This document shows, piece by piece, positions 1 to 6,292 of a stretch of DNA of 7,446 nt; position 1 is the stretch's first letter; every line of letters starts with the position of its first letter. Below the pieces are notes generated by a model. The model did not search any database. It was not told the origin of the DNA and saw only the letters and a program-made list of their open reading frames with translations. The position numbers and the translations under genes were made by a program. Origin of the DNA: Bacteroidaceae bacterium (GTDB lineage: Bacteria > Bacteroidota > Bacteroidia > Bacteroidales > Bacteroidaceae); contig CAAHEN010000078.1 of NCBI GenBank assembly GCA_900772575.1, forward strand, positions 1-7,446. The letters run 5' to 3'.

Positions 1-807
1 GACGGTGCTGATGCCGCCGGCGGCCTTGAAGCCGATTCTGCGGCCTGTGAGGGCGAAATACTCGCGGATGGTCTGGCACATCACATAGGCGGCCTCGGGC
101 GTTGCAGCGGGCTCTATCTTGCCTGTAGAGGTCTTGATGAAGTCGGCCCCTGCATAGATGGAGAGAATGGCGGCCCGCTTGATGTTGACGGCTGTCTGGA
201 GGGCGCCCGTCTCGAGAATCACCTTCAGCGGATGTTCGGCGGCTGCGGCCTTGATTTCGCTGATTTCGTCGGCACAGGTCTCATAGTCGCCACTGAGGAA
301 GGCGCCGACGCTGAGCACCATGTCGATTTCTGTGGCGCCGTCGTGAACGGCCAGTGCCGTCTCCGTGGTCTTGACTTCAAGGAAGGTCTGCGATGAGGGG
401 AAACCGCCGCTGACGCAGGCCACCTCGACGTCGTCGGCCTCTAGGCTGTCTGCCACGATGCGGGCGAAGTTGGGATAGACGCAGATGGTGGCCAGATGGG
501 GCAGTTCGGGGTGGGCGTCGGCGAAATTGTTGACCTTCTCGGTCAGGGCGAGCACGCCTTCTTCGGAGTCGGTCACCTTGAGCGTCGTCAGTTCGAGGGT
601 GCCGAAGAGCTCACGGCGTGTGTCAGGTGTGTCGTACTGGGCCTTCTTTTCGGCCAGCAGGCGACCGACGGCGGCGGCCACGTCCTCGTCGTGCAGGTGG
701 AGGTCAAACTGGGCAAAGGCCTCGGCGTAGCGGTTGACGTGCAGACCGCTGTCGCCATGGTCATGGCTGTGGTCGTGGCCACAGCCGCAGTGTTCGTGTT
801 CAGACAT
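1..807 (-). CDS. deoC: Deoxyribose-phosphate aldolase, 3' end cut off by the window
   Basis: DeoC is a cytosolic class I aldolase that splits 2-deoxyribose-5-phosphate into glyceraldehyde-3-phosphate and acetaldehyde, feeding deoxynucleoside carbon into glycolysis. I translated 269 codons from the ATG at 807; the frame is open to base 1, so the C-terminus (perhaps 30-40 residues) is missing. Family motifs are clear: ELTTLKVTD (72-80), ATICVYPNF (106-114), EIDMVLSVG (160-168), KVILETG (195-201), FIKTSTGK (223-230) and GFKAAGG (259-265). By alignment with the E. coli enzyme, the catalytic residues are D162, the Schiff-base lysine K225 and K261. The start is forced, because no other Met occurs before residue 163. 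The first 23 residues are unusual: seven His (4, 6, 11, 13, 15, 17, 23) and two Cys (7, 9), placed before the point where homologues I remember begin. Gene identity is near certain; the role of the N-terminus is unknown. Confidence 0.95.
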   Translation of the reverse strand, partial: MSEHEHCGCGHDHSHDHGDSGLHVNRYAEAFAQFDLHLHDEDVAAAVGRLLAEKKAQYDTPDTRRELFGTLELTTLKVTDSEEGVLALTEKVNNFADAHPELPHLATICVYPNFARIVADSLEADDVEVACVSGGFPSSQTFLEVKTTETALAVHDGATEIDMVLSVGAFLSGDYETCADEISEIKAAAAEHPLKVILETGALQTAVNIKRAAILSIYAGADFIKTSTGKIEPAATPEAAYVMCQTIREYFALTGRRIGFKAAGGISTV

Positions 808-846
808 GTGGGGTTCGGTATGTGTTTGTATGGTTGTGTGTATGCG
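808..846 (-). promoter_or_regulatory. A/C-rich untranslated leader just upstream of deoC
   Basis: On the coding strand the 39 bases before the deoC ATG contain 34 A or C, three T and only two G. Such a leader can hardly fold and has no Shine-Dalgarno sequence. Bacteroidetes often start translation from A-rich, unstructured leaders rather than by Shine-Dalgarno pairing, so I read this as the translation-initiation region of deoC. I see no TAnnTTTG promoter element in the 59-base spacer, so deoC is probably transcribed together with the pyrophosphohydrolase gene upstream. Confidence 0.4.
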
Positions 847-866
847 TTTTTTCCGGCGTGCGGCTG

Positions 867-1214
867 TCAGTGCGGTGCCTGTTCGCCGGAGTCGCGGAGC
901 TTGGGGTTGTCGCGGTGGCGCGTGGCGTCGCGGCGTGTCTTTTTCTCCATGTTGCGCTGTAGGGCGGCAGTCAGGTCCACGCCGGTCTGGTTGGCCAGGG
1001 CGAGCAGCACCCATAGCACGTCGGCCATCTCGTCGGCGGGGTCGGTGGGCTCGCCGGCTTTGAAGGACTGGTCGCCGTATTTCCGGGCCATGACGCGTGC
1101 CAGTTCGCCGACTTCCTCGGTCAGGCAGGCCATGTTGGTCAGTTCGCTGAAATAGCGCACGCCGTAGGCCTTTATCCAGGCGTCTACGGCCTCTTGGGCT
1201 TCACGCAGTGTCAT
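867..1214 (-). CDS. MazG-like nucleotide pyrophosphohydrolase
   Basis: A 115-residue, all-alpha NTP pyrophosphohydrolase of the MazG-like superfamily. These enzymes hydrolyse (d)NTPs to the monophosphate and pyrophosphate and are thought to remove non-canonical or surplus nucleotides. The metal-binding signature is visible as EEVGE (33-37) followed by DEMAD (61-65), that is E34xxE37 and E62xxD65, with the conserved segment WVLLALANQTGVDL (68-81) after it. The length fits a single-domain member, not the two-domain MazG of E. coli. The C-terminal 25 residues or so are charged and probably disordered. The ATG lies three bases after the dtd stop codon, which implies co-transcription and probably translational coupling with dtd. 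The exact nucleotide substrate cannot be read from sequence, so I give no symbol. Confidence 0.9.
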   Translation of the reverse strand: MTLREAQEAVDAWIKAYGVRYFSELTNMACLTEEVGELARVMARKYGDQSFKAGEPTDPADEMADVLWVLLALANQTGVDLTAALQRNMEKKTRRDATRHRDNPKLRDSGEQAPH

Positions 1215-1217
1215 CGT

Positions 1218-1670
1218 TCATTCCTTGTTTTTGGTGTCCATGCAGATGGTGACGGGCCCGTCGTTGAGCAGTTCCACCTTCATGTCGGCGCCGAACTCGC
1301 CGGTGCCGACGGGACGTCCGATGGCACCGGCAAGGGCTTGGCAGAAGTGGTCGTAGAGTGGAATGGCGTGCCCGTGATCCGCAGCGCGGATATAGGAGGG
1401 GCGGTTGCCCTTCTTGTAGGAGGCCATGAGGGTGAACTGGCTGACGACGAGGGCCTCGCCCCCGATGTCCGTGACGCTGCGGTTCATGACGCCGGCCTCG
1501 TCGTCGAAGATGCGCAGGGCGGCGACCTTGCGCACCAGCCAGTCGGCGTCGTCGCGGCTGTCAGCGGCTTCGATGCCGAGAAGAATGAGCAGGCCTGGCC
1601 CTATGGCAGACTTCAATTGCCCGGAAACGGTGACGGAGGCGCGGCTGACGCGCTGTATGACAATTCTCAT
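1218..1670 (-). CDS. dtd: D-aminoacyl-tRNA deacylase
   Basis: Dtd hydrolyses D-aminoacyl-tRNAs (such as D-Tyr-tRNA), and glycine mischarged onto tRNA-Ala, recycling the tRNA and keeping D-amino acids out of proteins. It acts as a homodimer in the cytosol. The 150-residue product has the family's usual length and both signature motifs: SQFTL (77-81, with the conserved Thr80) and the Gly-cis-Pro motif GPVT (138-141) that supplies chiral selection. I chose the start at 1670, giving MRIVIQRVSRASV, because Dtd proteins begin there. The frame stays open upstream to an ATG at 1736, but those 22 extra codons do not look like Dtd and would lie over the candidate promoter. It sits 69 bases after uvrC and three bases before the pyrophosphohydrolase gene. 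Confidence 0.95.
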   Translation of the reverse strand: MRIVIQRVSRASVTVSGQLKSAIGPGLLILLGIEAADSRDDADWLVRKVAALRIFDDEAGVMNRSVTDIGGEALVVSQFTLMASYKKGNRPSYIRAADHGHAIPLYDHFCQALAGAIGRPVGTGEFGADMKVELLNDGPVTICMDTKNKE

Positions 1671-1696
1671 GGTTGTCGTGATGCTTATATGGACTA

Positions 1697-1704
1697 CAAA
1701 CTTA
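1697..1704 (-). promoter_or_regulatory. Candidate -7 promoter element upstream of dtd
   Basis: On the coding strand the uvrC-dtd spacer contains TAAGTTTG, a full match to the Bacteroidetes primary-sigma -7 consensus TAnnTTTG, ending 26 bases before the dtd start codon. The -33 region, where TTTG is expected, is not convincing. If active, it would drive dtd, the pyrophosphohydrolase gene and deoC separately from uvrC. An eight-base motif with two free positions can occur by chance, so this is a candidate only. Confidence 0.35.
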
Positions 1705-1739
1705 CGATTTTTTCGTGGAAACGCCGCCAGTGGCATGGT

Positions 1740-3620
1740 TTAAATTTGGGAGCCGGACGGTTTGCCCGTTGCGCCGGCGGCGGCTTGCGGAGCGGCATGA
1801 AGGGCGGCGTGCAGCTTCGCGGCCTTGGCCGTCCCGACCGCTTCGGCCAAGCGCTCTTCGCTGGCTTCACCGATGCGTTTGACGCTGCCGAAAGCCTTCA
1901 GCAGCGTGGCCTTGGTCTTCGGCCCGATGCCCGCGATGCCGTCGAGCGCCGACGCCGTCTGGCGCTTCGAGCGTTTGTCGCGGTGGAAGGTGATGGCAAA
2001 GCGGTGCACCTCGTCCTGCATGCGGGTCAGGAGCCTAAAAAGTTCGCTGTCGGGCTTCAGGCCGACGGATGCGGGCGGGAACCCGAAGAGCAACTCGTGG
2101 GTGCGGTGGCGGCCGTCCTTGGCCAGGCCGGCGATGGGAATGCCCAGGTGCAGCTCGTCCTCGGTCACTTGGCGGATGACCTCCATCTGGCCTTTTCCGC
2201 CGTCGGCCACGATGAGGTCGGGCAGGGGCAGGTCTTCGGCTTGCAGGCGTGTGTAGCGCCGGCGCACCACCTCCTTCATCGAGGCGTAGTCGTCGGGGCC
2301 GACGACGGTCTTGATGTTGTACTTGCGGTAGTCCTTCTTCGCCGGTTTCAGGCGTTCGAAGACGACGCAGGCCGCCACGGCGTCCTCGCCTTGTATGTTC
2401 GAGTTGTCGAACAGCTCGATGCGCAAGGGCAGGTGGGGCAGGCCCAGGTCGCGCTGTATCTCCTTCATCAGGCGCACCGATTTCTGCTCGGGGTTGAGCT
2501 TCTCGGCCTGTTTGAGGCGGTCGAACCGGTACTGCTTGACGTTGAGCTTGGAGAGGTCGAGCAGCTTGCGCTTGTCGCCTTTCTGCGGAATGGTCTGCGT
2601 GGCATAGCCCTCGGGGAGATCTACGGGGAAGGGGACGATAATCTCGCGCGAGTGGCTGTCATAGCGCTTGCGCATCTCGACAATGCCGAGGGCCAGCAGC
2701 TCTTCGTCCGTTTCATCGAGGCGCTTCTTATATTCGAAGGTGAAGGCCTGGTTGATGCAACCGTTTGTGATGTGCAGGTAGTTGATGTAAGCCACAGTGT
2801 CCTCGCTCTCGATGCTGAAGACATCGATGTTGTGGAGCACGCCGGAGACCACCTCGCTCTTGGCGCGGAAGCCCTCGATGAGATCGTACTTTTTCTTCAG
2901 ATCGGCGGCCTCTTCGAAGCGCAACTCCTCCGAGAGGCGGTGCATTTCATCAAGCAATTGCCGCGATACTTCCGCCGTGTTGCCCTTCAGGATCTCGCGG
3001 CAGGCCGCGATGTTGCGCATGTAGTCCTCGTGGCTCTGGCGCCCCACGCAAGGGCCGGCGCAGTTGTGAATGTGGTAGTCAAGGCAGACCTCGTATTTCC
3101 CGTTCATCACACCCTCCCGTGTCAGCGTCTGGAAGCAAGGGCGCGGGTGGTAGAGGCGCTTGCAGAGGTCGAGCAGCGCATACATCGTCGGTACGTGGCT
3201 ATATGGCCCGTAGTAGGTGGCGCCGCGCAGGTGGCGCTGGCGGGTCTTGAAGACGCGGGGCAGGTACTCGTTGGTGATGGCGATGGAAGGGTAGGTTTTG
3301 TCGTCCTTGAGCAGGACATTGTAGCGGGGCTTGTAGCGCTTGATGAGGTTGTTTTCAAGCAGCAGCGCGTCTTCCTCGGTCTTGACCACGACGTAGCGGA
3401 TGTCGCGAATCTTGCTCACGAGCAGCCGTGTCTTGGCGGATTGCTGGTCCTTGTTGAAGTATGAGCTGACGCGGCGCTTCAGATTCTTGGCCTTCCCGAC
3501 ATAGATGATGGTGCCCGAGTCGTCCAGATACTGGTAGCAGCCGGGCGTCTCGGGCAGGTTGAGGACGATGCCTTTCAGGTATTGTGTGAGGGCTTCCTTG
3601 CCCATAGCGGGTTCTGCCAT
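1740..3620 (-). CDS. uvrC: UvrABC system protein C (excinuclease subunit)
   Basis: UvrC makes both incisions of nucleotide excision repair after UvrA and UvrB have located the lesion. The 626-residue protein shows the full family layout. The GIY-YIG nuclease (about 25-105) makes the 3' cut; by alignment with the Thermotoga enzyme its catalytic residues are Y40, R50 and E89. Four cysteines (C162, C179, C187, C191, the last two in HNCAGPC) match those reported to bind a 4Fe-4S cluster. A UVR motif that binds UvrB lies at about 222-250. The RNase H-like nuclease for the 5' cut carries D405 (FDNSNIQG), D473 (ADGGKGQ) and H539 (DEVHRFA). Helix-hairpin-helix motifs (about 556-607) bind DNA. The final 20 residues form an Ala/Gly-rich tail beyond the core. 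Translation may begin at 3620 or at the ATG at 3605; I keep the longer form. The leader is A/C-rich with no Shine-Dalgarno sequence. It follows apt by 55 bases. Confidence 0.97.
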   Translation of the reverse strand: MAEPAMGKEALTQYLKGIVLNLPETPGCYQYLDDSGTIIYVGKAKNLKRRVSSYFNKDQQSAKTRLLVSKIRDIRYVVVKTEEDALLLENNLIKRYKPRYNVLLKDDKTYPSIAITNEYLPRVFKTRQRHLRGATYYGPYSHVPTMYALLDLCKRLYHPRPCFQTLTREGVMNGKYEVCLDYHIHNCAGPCVGRQSHEDYMRNIAACREILKGNTAEVSRQLLDEMHRLSEELRFEEAADLKKKYDLIEGFRAKSEVVSGVLHNIDVFSIESEDTVAYINYLHITNGCINQAFTFEYKKRLDETDEELLALGIVEMRKRYDSHSREIIVPFPVDLPEGYATQTIPQKGDKRKLLDLSKLNVKQYRFDRLKQAEKLNPEQKSVRLMKEIQRDLGLPHLPLRIELFDNSNIQGEDAVAACVVFERLKPAKKDYRKYNIKTVVGPDDYASMKEVVRRRYTRLQAEDLPLPDLIVADGGKGQMEVIRQVTEDELHLGIPIAGLAKDGRHRTHELLFGFPPASVGLKPDSELFRLLTRMQDEVHRFAITFHRDKRSKRQTASALDGIAGIGPKTKATLLKAFGSVKRIGEASEERLAEAVGTAKAAKLHAALHAAPQAAAGATGKPSGSQI

Positions 3621-3675
3621 GGTTTTGTATAGGCGTTGTGTCCGGTGTTTCTGACCGATGAAACCGGTGTTTTCC

Positions 3676-4212
3676 TCATTCGTGCAAGGTCAGCAGGCAG
3701 GAGACGTCCAGGTCTTTGTTGAGGGTGCTCCTCCCGTTCAGTCCTTCCATGCAGAGCTCGATGAGAAAGTTGACATAGATTTTTTTCGGCTTGAAGCGCT
3801 CGACGAGATCCACGGCTGCCTGCATCGAACCGCCCGTGGCCAACAGGTCGTCGTGAATCAGCACCGTGTCACCGGCACTGATGGCGTCTTCATGTATTTC
3901 TATAGTGTCCCACCCGTATTCCTTGAGGTATGTGGCCTTTACGGTTTCGGCCGGGAGCTTGCCCGGTTTGCGGCACATGATGAATCCTGCGCCCAATCTG
4001 TCGGCCAGAATGGCGCCAAGCACGAAGCCGCGCGACTCGATGCCCACCACTTTCGTGATGCCGCAGTCCTTATATTGCTCATAGAGCGCGTCAGCGAGCT
4101 CGTGCAGGCAGTTGGGGTTCTTGAAAAGGGTGCTGACGTCCTTGAACTGGATGCCGGGCTTGGGGAAGTCGGGAATGTTTCTCAGGTTGTCGAGAAGCAA
4201 TTTTGAATCCAT
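3676..4212 (-). CDS. apt: Adenine phosphoribosyltransferase
   Basis: Apt joins adenine to PRPP to give AMP and pyrophosphate, the one-step adenine salvage reaction in the cytosol. The 178-residue length is typical. Visible motifs are the N-terminal DFPKPGIQFKDVSTL (15-29), VGIESRGF (56-63) with the conserved E59 and R61, the flexible-loop segment RKPGKLP (81-87), and the PRPP-binding signature VLIHDDLLATGGS (117-129). The ATG at 4212 gives the expected N-terminus. It lies 57 bases after mnmG and 55 before uvrC on the same strand. I see no TAnnTTTG element in the upstream spacer, so it is probably transcribed from the mnmG promoter. That spacer holds a parS-like palindrome and an A/C-rich leader. 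Confidence 0.97.
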   Translation of the reverse strand: MDSKLLLDNLRNIPDFPKPGIQFKDVSTLFKNPNCLHELADALYEQYKDCGITKVVGIESRGFVLGAILADRLGAGFIMCRKPGKLPAETVKATYLKEYGWDTIEIHEDAISAGDTVLIHDDLLATGGSMQAAVDLVERFKPKKIYVNFLIELCMEGLNGRSTLNKDLDVSCLLTLHE

Positions 4213-4245
4213 AATTTATTGTTAGATAGTGTGGTTGACGTTGTT

Positions 4246-4261
4246 TGTTTCACGTGGAACG
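4246..4261. other. parS-like palindrome (possible ParB-binding site)
   Basis: The 16 bases TGTTTCACGTGGAACG match the widely conserved chromosomal parS consensus TGTTTCACGTGAAACA at 14 positions. They match the variant ending GGAACA at 15 of 16. The central CACGTG is intact, and I noticed no other CACGTG in the window. The site falls between genes, eight bases after the mnmG stop codon and 33 before the apt start. ParB binds parS near the replication origin to load condensin and segregate chromosomes, and in many bacteria mnmG (gidA) lies near parAB and oriC. No parA, parB or dnaA gene is present here, so function is inferred from the motif and position alone. Confidence 0.55.
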
Positions 4262-4269
4262 CGAACAGC

Positions 4270-6147
4270 TCAGCGGCCGAGCAGCACCAGCAGGACGCTG
4301 ACGTCGCTTGGAGACACGCCGGGGATGCGGCCGGCTTGGGCCAGTGTCTCGGGGTCGATGGCGGCGAGTTTCTGGCGGGCTTCGGTGGAGAGCTGCGTGA
4401 TGGTGGCGTAGTCGAAGCGGCCCTTGATCTTGATGGCTTCGAGGCGCTGCATCTTGTCGGCCACGAGCCGTTCGCGGGCGATGTAGCCTTCGTACTTCAT
4501 CTCGACCTCCGCCGCTTCGATGACCTCGTCGCGGTCTTCGGTGATGGCGTCGATGAGCGCTTGCAGCGTGGGCTCTTTTGCGGCGATGCCAGAAAGTGTG
4601 GCCTGTGGGCGGTTGATGAGTTCAGACAGGCGACTGCCACAGTGTAGCGGCGTGGAACCGATGCGTTCGAGGTAGGGATTGATGTCGCCGGGCTTGGCGG
4701 TCGTTTGCCGGCAGTAGGCCGTGATGGTCGCGATGGCCGCTTTCTTGGCCTGAAAGCGGCGGCTACGCTCGCTTGTGGCCAGACCGATGGCCTCGGCATA
4801 AGGCGTCAGGCGCATGTCAGCATTGTCCTGTCGGAGCAGTATGCGGTATTCGGCGCGTGAGGTGAACATGCGGTAGGGCTCGTCGACACCCTTCGTCACG
4901 AGGTCGTCAATGAGCACGCCGATATAGGCCTCGTCGCGTCGCAGTACCAGCGGGTCACTGCCGCCGCAGCGGCGGGCGGCGTTGATGCCGGCCATCAGGC
5001 CTTGTCCGGCCGCCTCCTCGTAGCCCGTAGTGCCGTTCACTTGTCCAGCGAAGTAGAGTCCGTCGACGAGTTTCGATTCGAGCGAGTGCCGGAGTTGCGT
5101 CGGGTCGAAGAAGTCATACTCGATGGCATAGCCGGGGCGGTAGATCACCAAGTCGCGGAAACATGGCATGCATTTCAGTGCCGCGATCTGCACGTCCATC
5201 GGCAGGCTTGACGAGAAGCCGTTCAGGTAAAGCTCGTTCGTGTCGAGGCCTTCAGGTTCCAGAAACAGCGGGTGGTGGTCACGGTCGGGGAAGGTGACCA
5301 GTTTCGTCTCGATGCTCGGACAGTAGCGCGGCCCGATGCTTTGTATCTGTCCGTTGTAGAGGGGCGAGTCTGGCAGTCCCTCGCGCAGCCGGGCATGTAC
5401 TTCAGCGTTGGTGTTGCAAGTCCAGCAAGGCAGTTGCTTCAGCGGGCGCTTCTCACTGACGAACGAGAAGCGGTGGAAGTCCGTCTCGCCTTCCTGCGGC
5501 GCCATGTCTTCGAAGTGCACTGAGCGGGCATCGATGCGCACCGGTGTGCCGGTCTTCATGCGGGCGGTGCGTATGCCATGCGCGGTGATGGAGGCCGTCA
5601 GGTATTCTGCCGCCGGTTCGGCGCACCTGCCGCCGCGCACCTGCCGCCGCCCGATGTGCATCAGGCCGTTCAGGAAGGTGCCGGCTGTGATGACGACGGC
5701 GCCGGCGCGGAACGTGGCGCCCCACACCGTCCTGACGCCGCAGGCGCGTCCGTCCTCGACGATGAGTTCGGTCACCTCGTCCTGCCAGATGTCCAGCCGC
5801 TCGGTCTGTTCGAGCCGGCGGCGCCAGGCCGTGATGAAGCGGGCACGGTCGCACTGGGCCCGCGGGCTCCACATCGCCGGCCCCTTCGAGCGGTTGAGCA
5901 TGCGAAACTGGATCGCGGTGGCGTCGGTGACCAGTCCCGTCATGCCGCCGAGCGCGTCGGCCTCGCGCACAATCTGTCCCTTGGCGATACCGCCGATGGC
6001 CGGGTTGCAGCTCATTTGCGCAATCTTGTTCATGTCCATCGTGATGAGGCAGGTGCGGGCGCCGATGCGTGCCGCCGCCGAGGCGGCTTCGCAGCCCGCG
6101 TGGCCGGCCCCGACGACGACGACGTCATATGAGAAAGCTGTGTCCAT
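4270..6147 (-). CDS. mnmG: tRNA uridine-5-carboxymethylaminomethyl modification enzyme MnmG
   Basis: MnmG (GidA) is the FAD- and NADH-dependent partner of the GTPase MnmE. Together they install the carboxymethylaminomethyl group on C5 of wobble uridine U34 in a subset of tRNAs. The 625-residue length is typical. The FAD Rossmann loop GAGHAG is at 13-18, with the conserved MSCNPAIGG at 45-53. GPRYCPSIE (272-280) holds C276, corresponding to catalytic Cys277 of E. coli. The FAD-contacting signature FAGQVNGTTGYEEAAGQG spans 366-383, and the C-terminal tRNA/MnmE-binding domain has KYEGYIARE (551-559) and GRIPGVSPSD (606-615). I see no missing residue or frameshift. It follows a terminator-like hairpin and a candidate promoter, so it is probably the first gene of a unit continuing into apt and uvrC. 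The ATG at 6147 has an A/T-rich leader with no Shine-Dalgarno sequence. Confidence 0.98.
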   Translation of the reverse strand: MDTAFSYDVVVVGAGHAGCEAASAAARIGARTCLITMDMNKIAQMSCNPAIGGIAKGQIVREADALGGMTGLVTDATAIQFRMLNRSKGPAMWSPRAQCDRARFITAWRRRLEQTERLDIWQDEVTELIVEDGRACGVRTVWGATFRAGAVVITAGTFLNGLMHIGRRQVRGGRCAEPAAEYLTASITAHGIRTARMKTGTPVRIDARSVHFEDMAPQEGETDFHRFSFVSEKRPLKQLPCWTCNTNAEVHARLREGLPDSPLYNGQIQSIGPRYCPSIETKLVTFPDRDHHPLFLEPEGLDTNELYLNGFSSSLPMDVQIAALKCMPCFRDLVIYRPGYAIEYDFFDPTQLRHSLESKLVDGLYFAGQVNGTTGYEEAAGQGLMAGINAARRCGGSDPLVLRRDEAYIGVLIDDLVTKGVDEPYRMFTSRAEYRILLRQDNADMRLTPYAEAIGLATSERSRRFQAKKAAIATITAYCRQTTAKPGDINPYLERIGSTPLHCGSRLSELINRPQATLSGIAAKEPTLQALIDAITEDRDEVIEAAEVEMKYEGYIARERLVADKMQRLEAIKIKGRFDYATITQLSTEARQKLAAIDPETLAQAGRIPGVSPSDVSVLLVLLGR

Positions 6148-6169
6148 TGATTATCAAGTTTTGAGAGTG

Positions 6170-6177
6170 CAAAAATA
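6170..6177 (-). promoter_or_regulatory. Candidate -7 promoter element for mnmG
   Basis: On the coding strand TATTTTTG is a full match to the Bacteroidetes -7 consensus TAnnTTTG. It ends 22 bases before the mnmG ATG, which would leave a short untranslated leader of roughly 15 bases. The expected -33 TTTG about 19-21 bases upstream is not clear (only TGTC is there). The position just after a terminator-like hairpin and just before an operon's first gene makes it more believable than the motif alone. Confidence 0.6.
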
Positions 6178-6211
6178 CGCTTTTCCCCCGACATGCGACA
6201 GGGCACATGAA

Positions 6212-6257
6212 AGCCCCGCTTGTTTTTGACCGGTTCATCGGAAAAATAAGCGGGGCT
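6212..6257 (-). terminator. Hairpin terminator after dprA
   Basis: A perfect 10-base inverted repeat, AGCCCCGCTT (6212-6221) with AAGCGGGGCT (6248-6257), lies 35 bases after the dprA stop codon. Read in the dprA direction, the stem continues past one A/C mismatch with five U-A pairs (6242-6246 with 6223-6227), then, past a two-base bulge, a CCG/CGG step closing a six-base loop (6233-6238). The run of T after the stem is short (TTTC), so termination strength is uncertain. The stem is strong, and the site separates dprA from the mnmG promoter. The other strand has no T run after the stem, so I assign it to the minus strand. Confidence 0.7.
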
Positions 6258-6292
6258 CGAAAAACGGGTGGGGCAGGGCGCGCGGCCAGCGC

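Noticed and set aside
485..1155. Plus-strand open frames antisense to deoC and the pyrophosphohydrolase gene.
   Set aside because: They are shadows of minus-strand genes with clear catalytic motifs, and their Arg/Ser/Ala-rich products resemble no known family.
1671..1736. A 22-codon N-terminal extension of Dtd from an ATG at 1736.
   Set aside because: Dtd proteins begin with the MRxVIQRVxxASV strand, which starts at 1670. The extension is not Dtd-like and covers the candidate promoter.
1194..3464. A 756-codon open frame on the plus strand, antisense to most of uvrC and all of dtd.
   Set aside because: It mirrors two well-recognised minus-strand genes and runs across their spacer. Its predicted protein is low-complexity, Val/Ala/Leu/Gly-rich and matches no family I know. 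GC-rich genes commonly leave long open antisense frames.
3642..3672. A nine-base direct repeat (CCGGTGTTT) in the apt-uvrC spacer that can also be drawn as a weak hairpin.
   Set aside because: The pairing is short and bulged, there is no T run for a terminator, and two copies of nine bases are too little to call an operator.
5621..5648. A perfect tandem duplication of a 14-base unit (GCGCACCTGCCGCC) inside mnmG, which could suggest a frameshifting duplication.
   Set aside because: The reading frame and the MnmG protein are intact on both sides and fit the family's length. It reads as chance similarity in Arg/Gly-rich coding sequence.
5408..6229. A 273-codon plus-strand open frame antisense to mnmG.
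   Set aside because: It lies opposite the conserved FAD-binding half of MnmG, has no recognisable motif, and its composition fits an antisense shadow.
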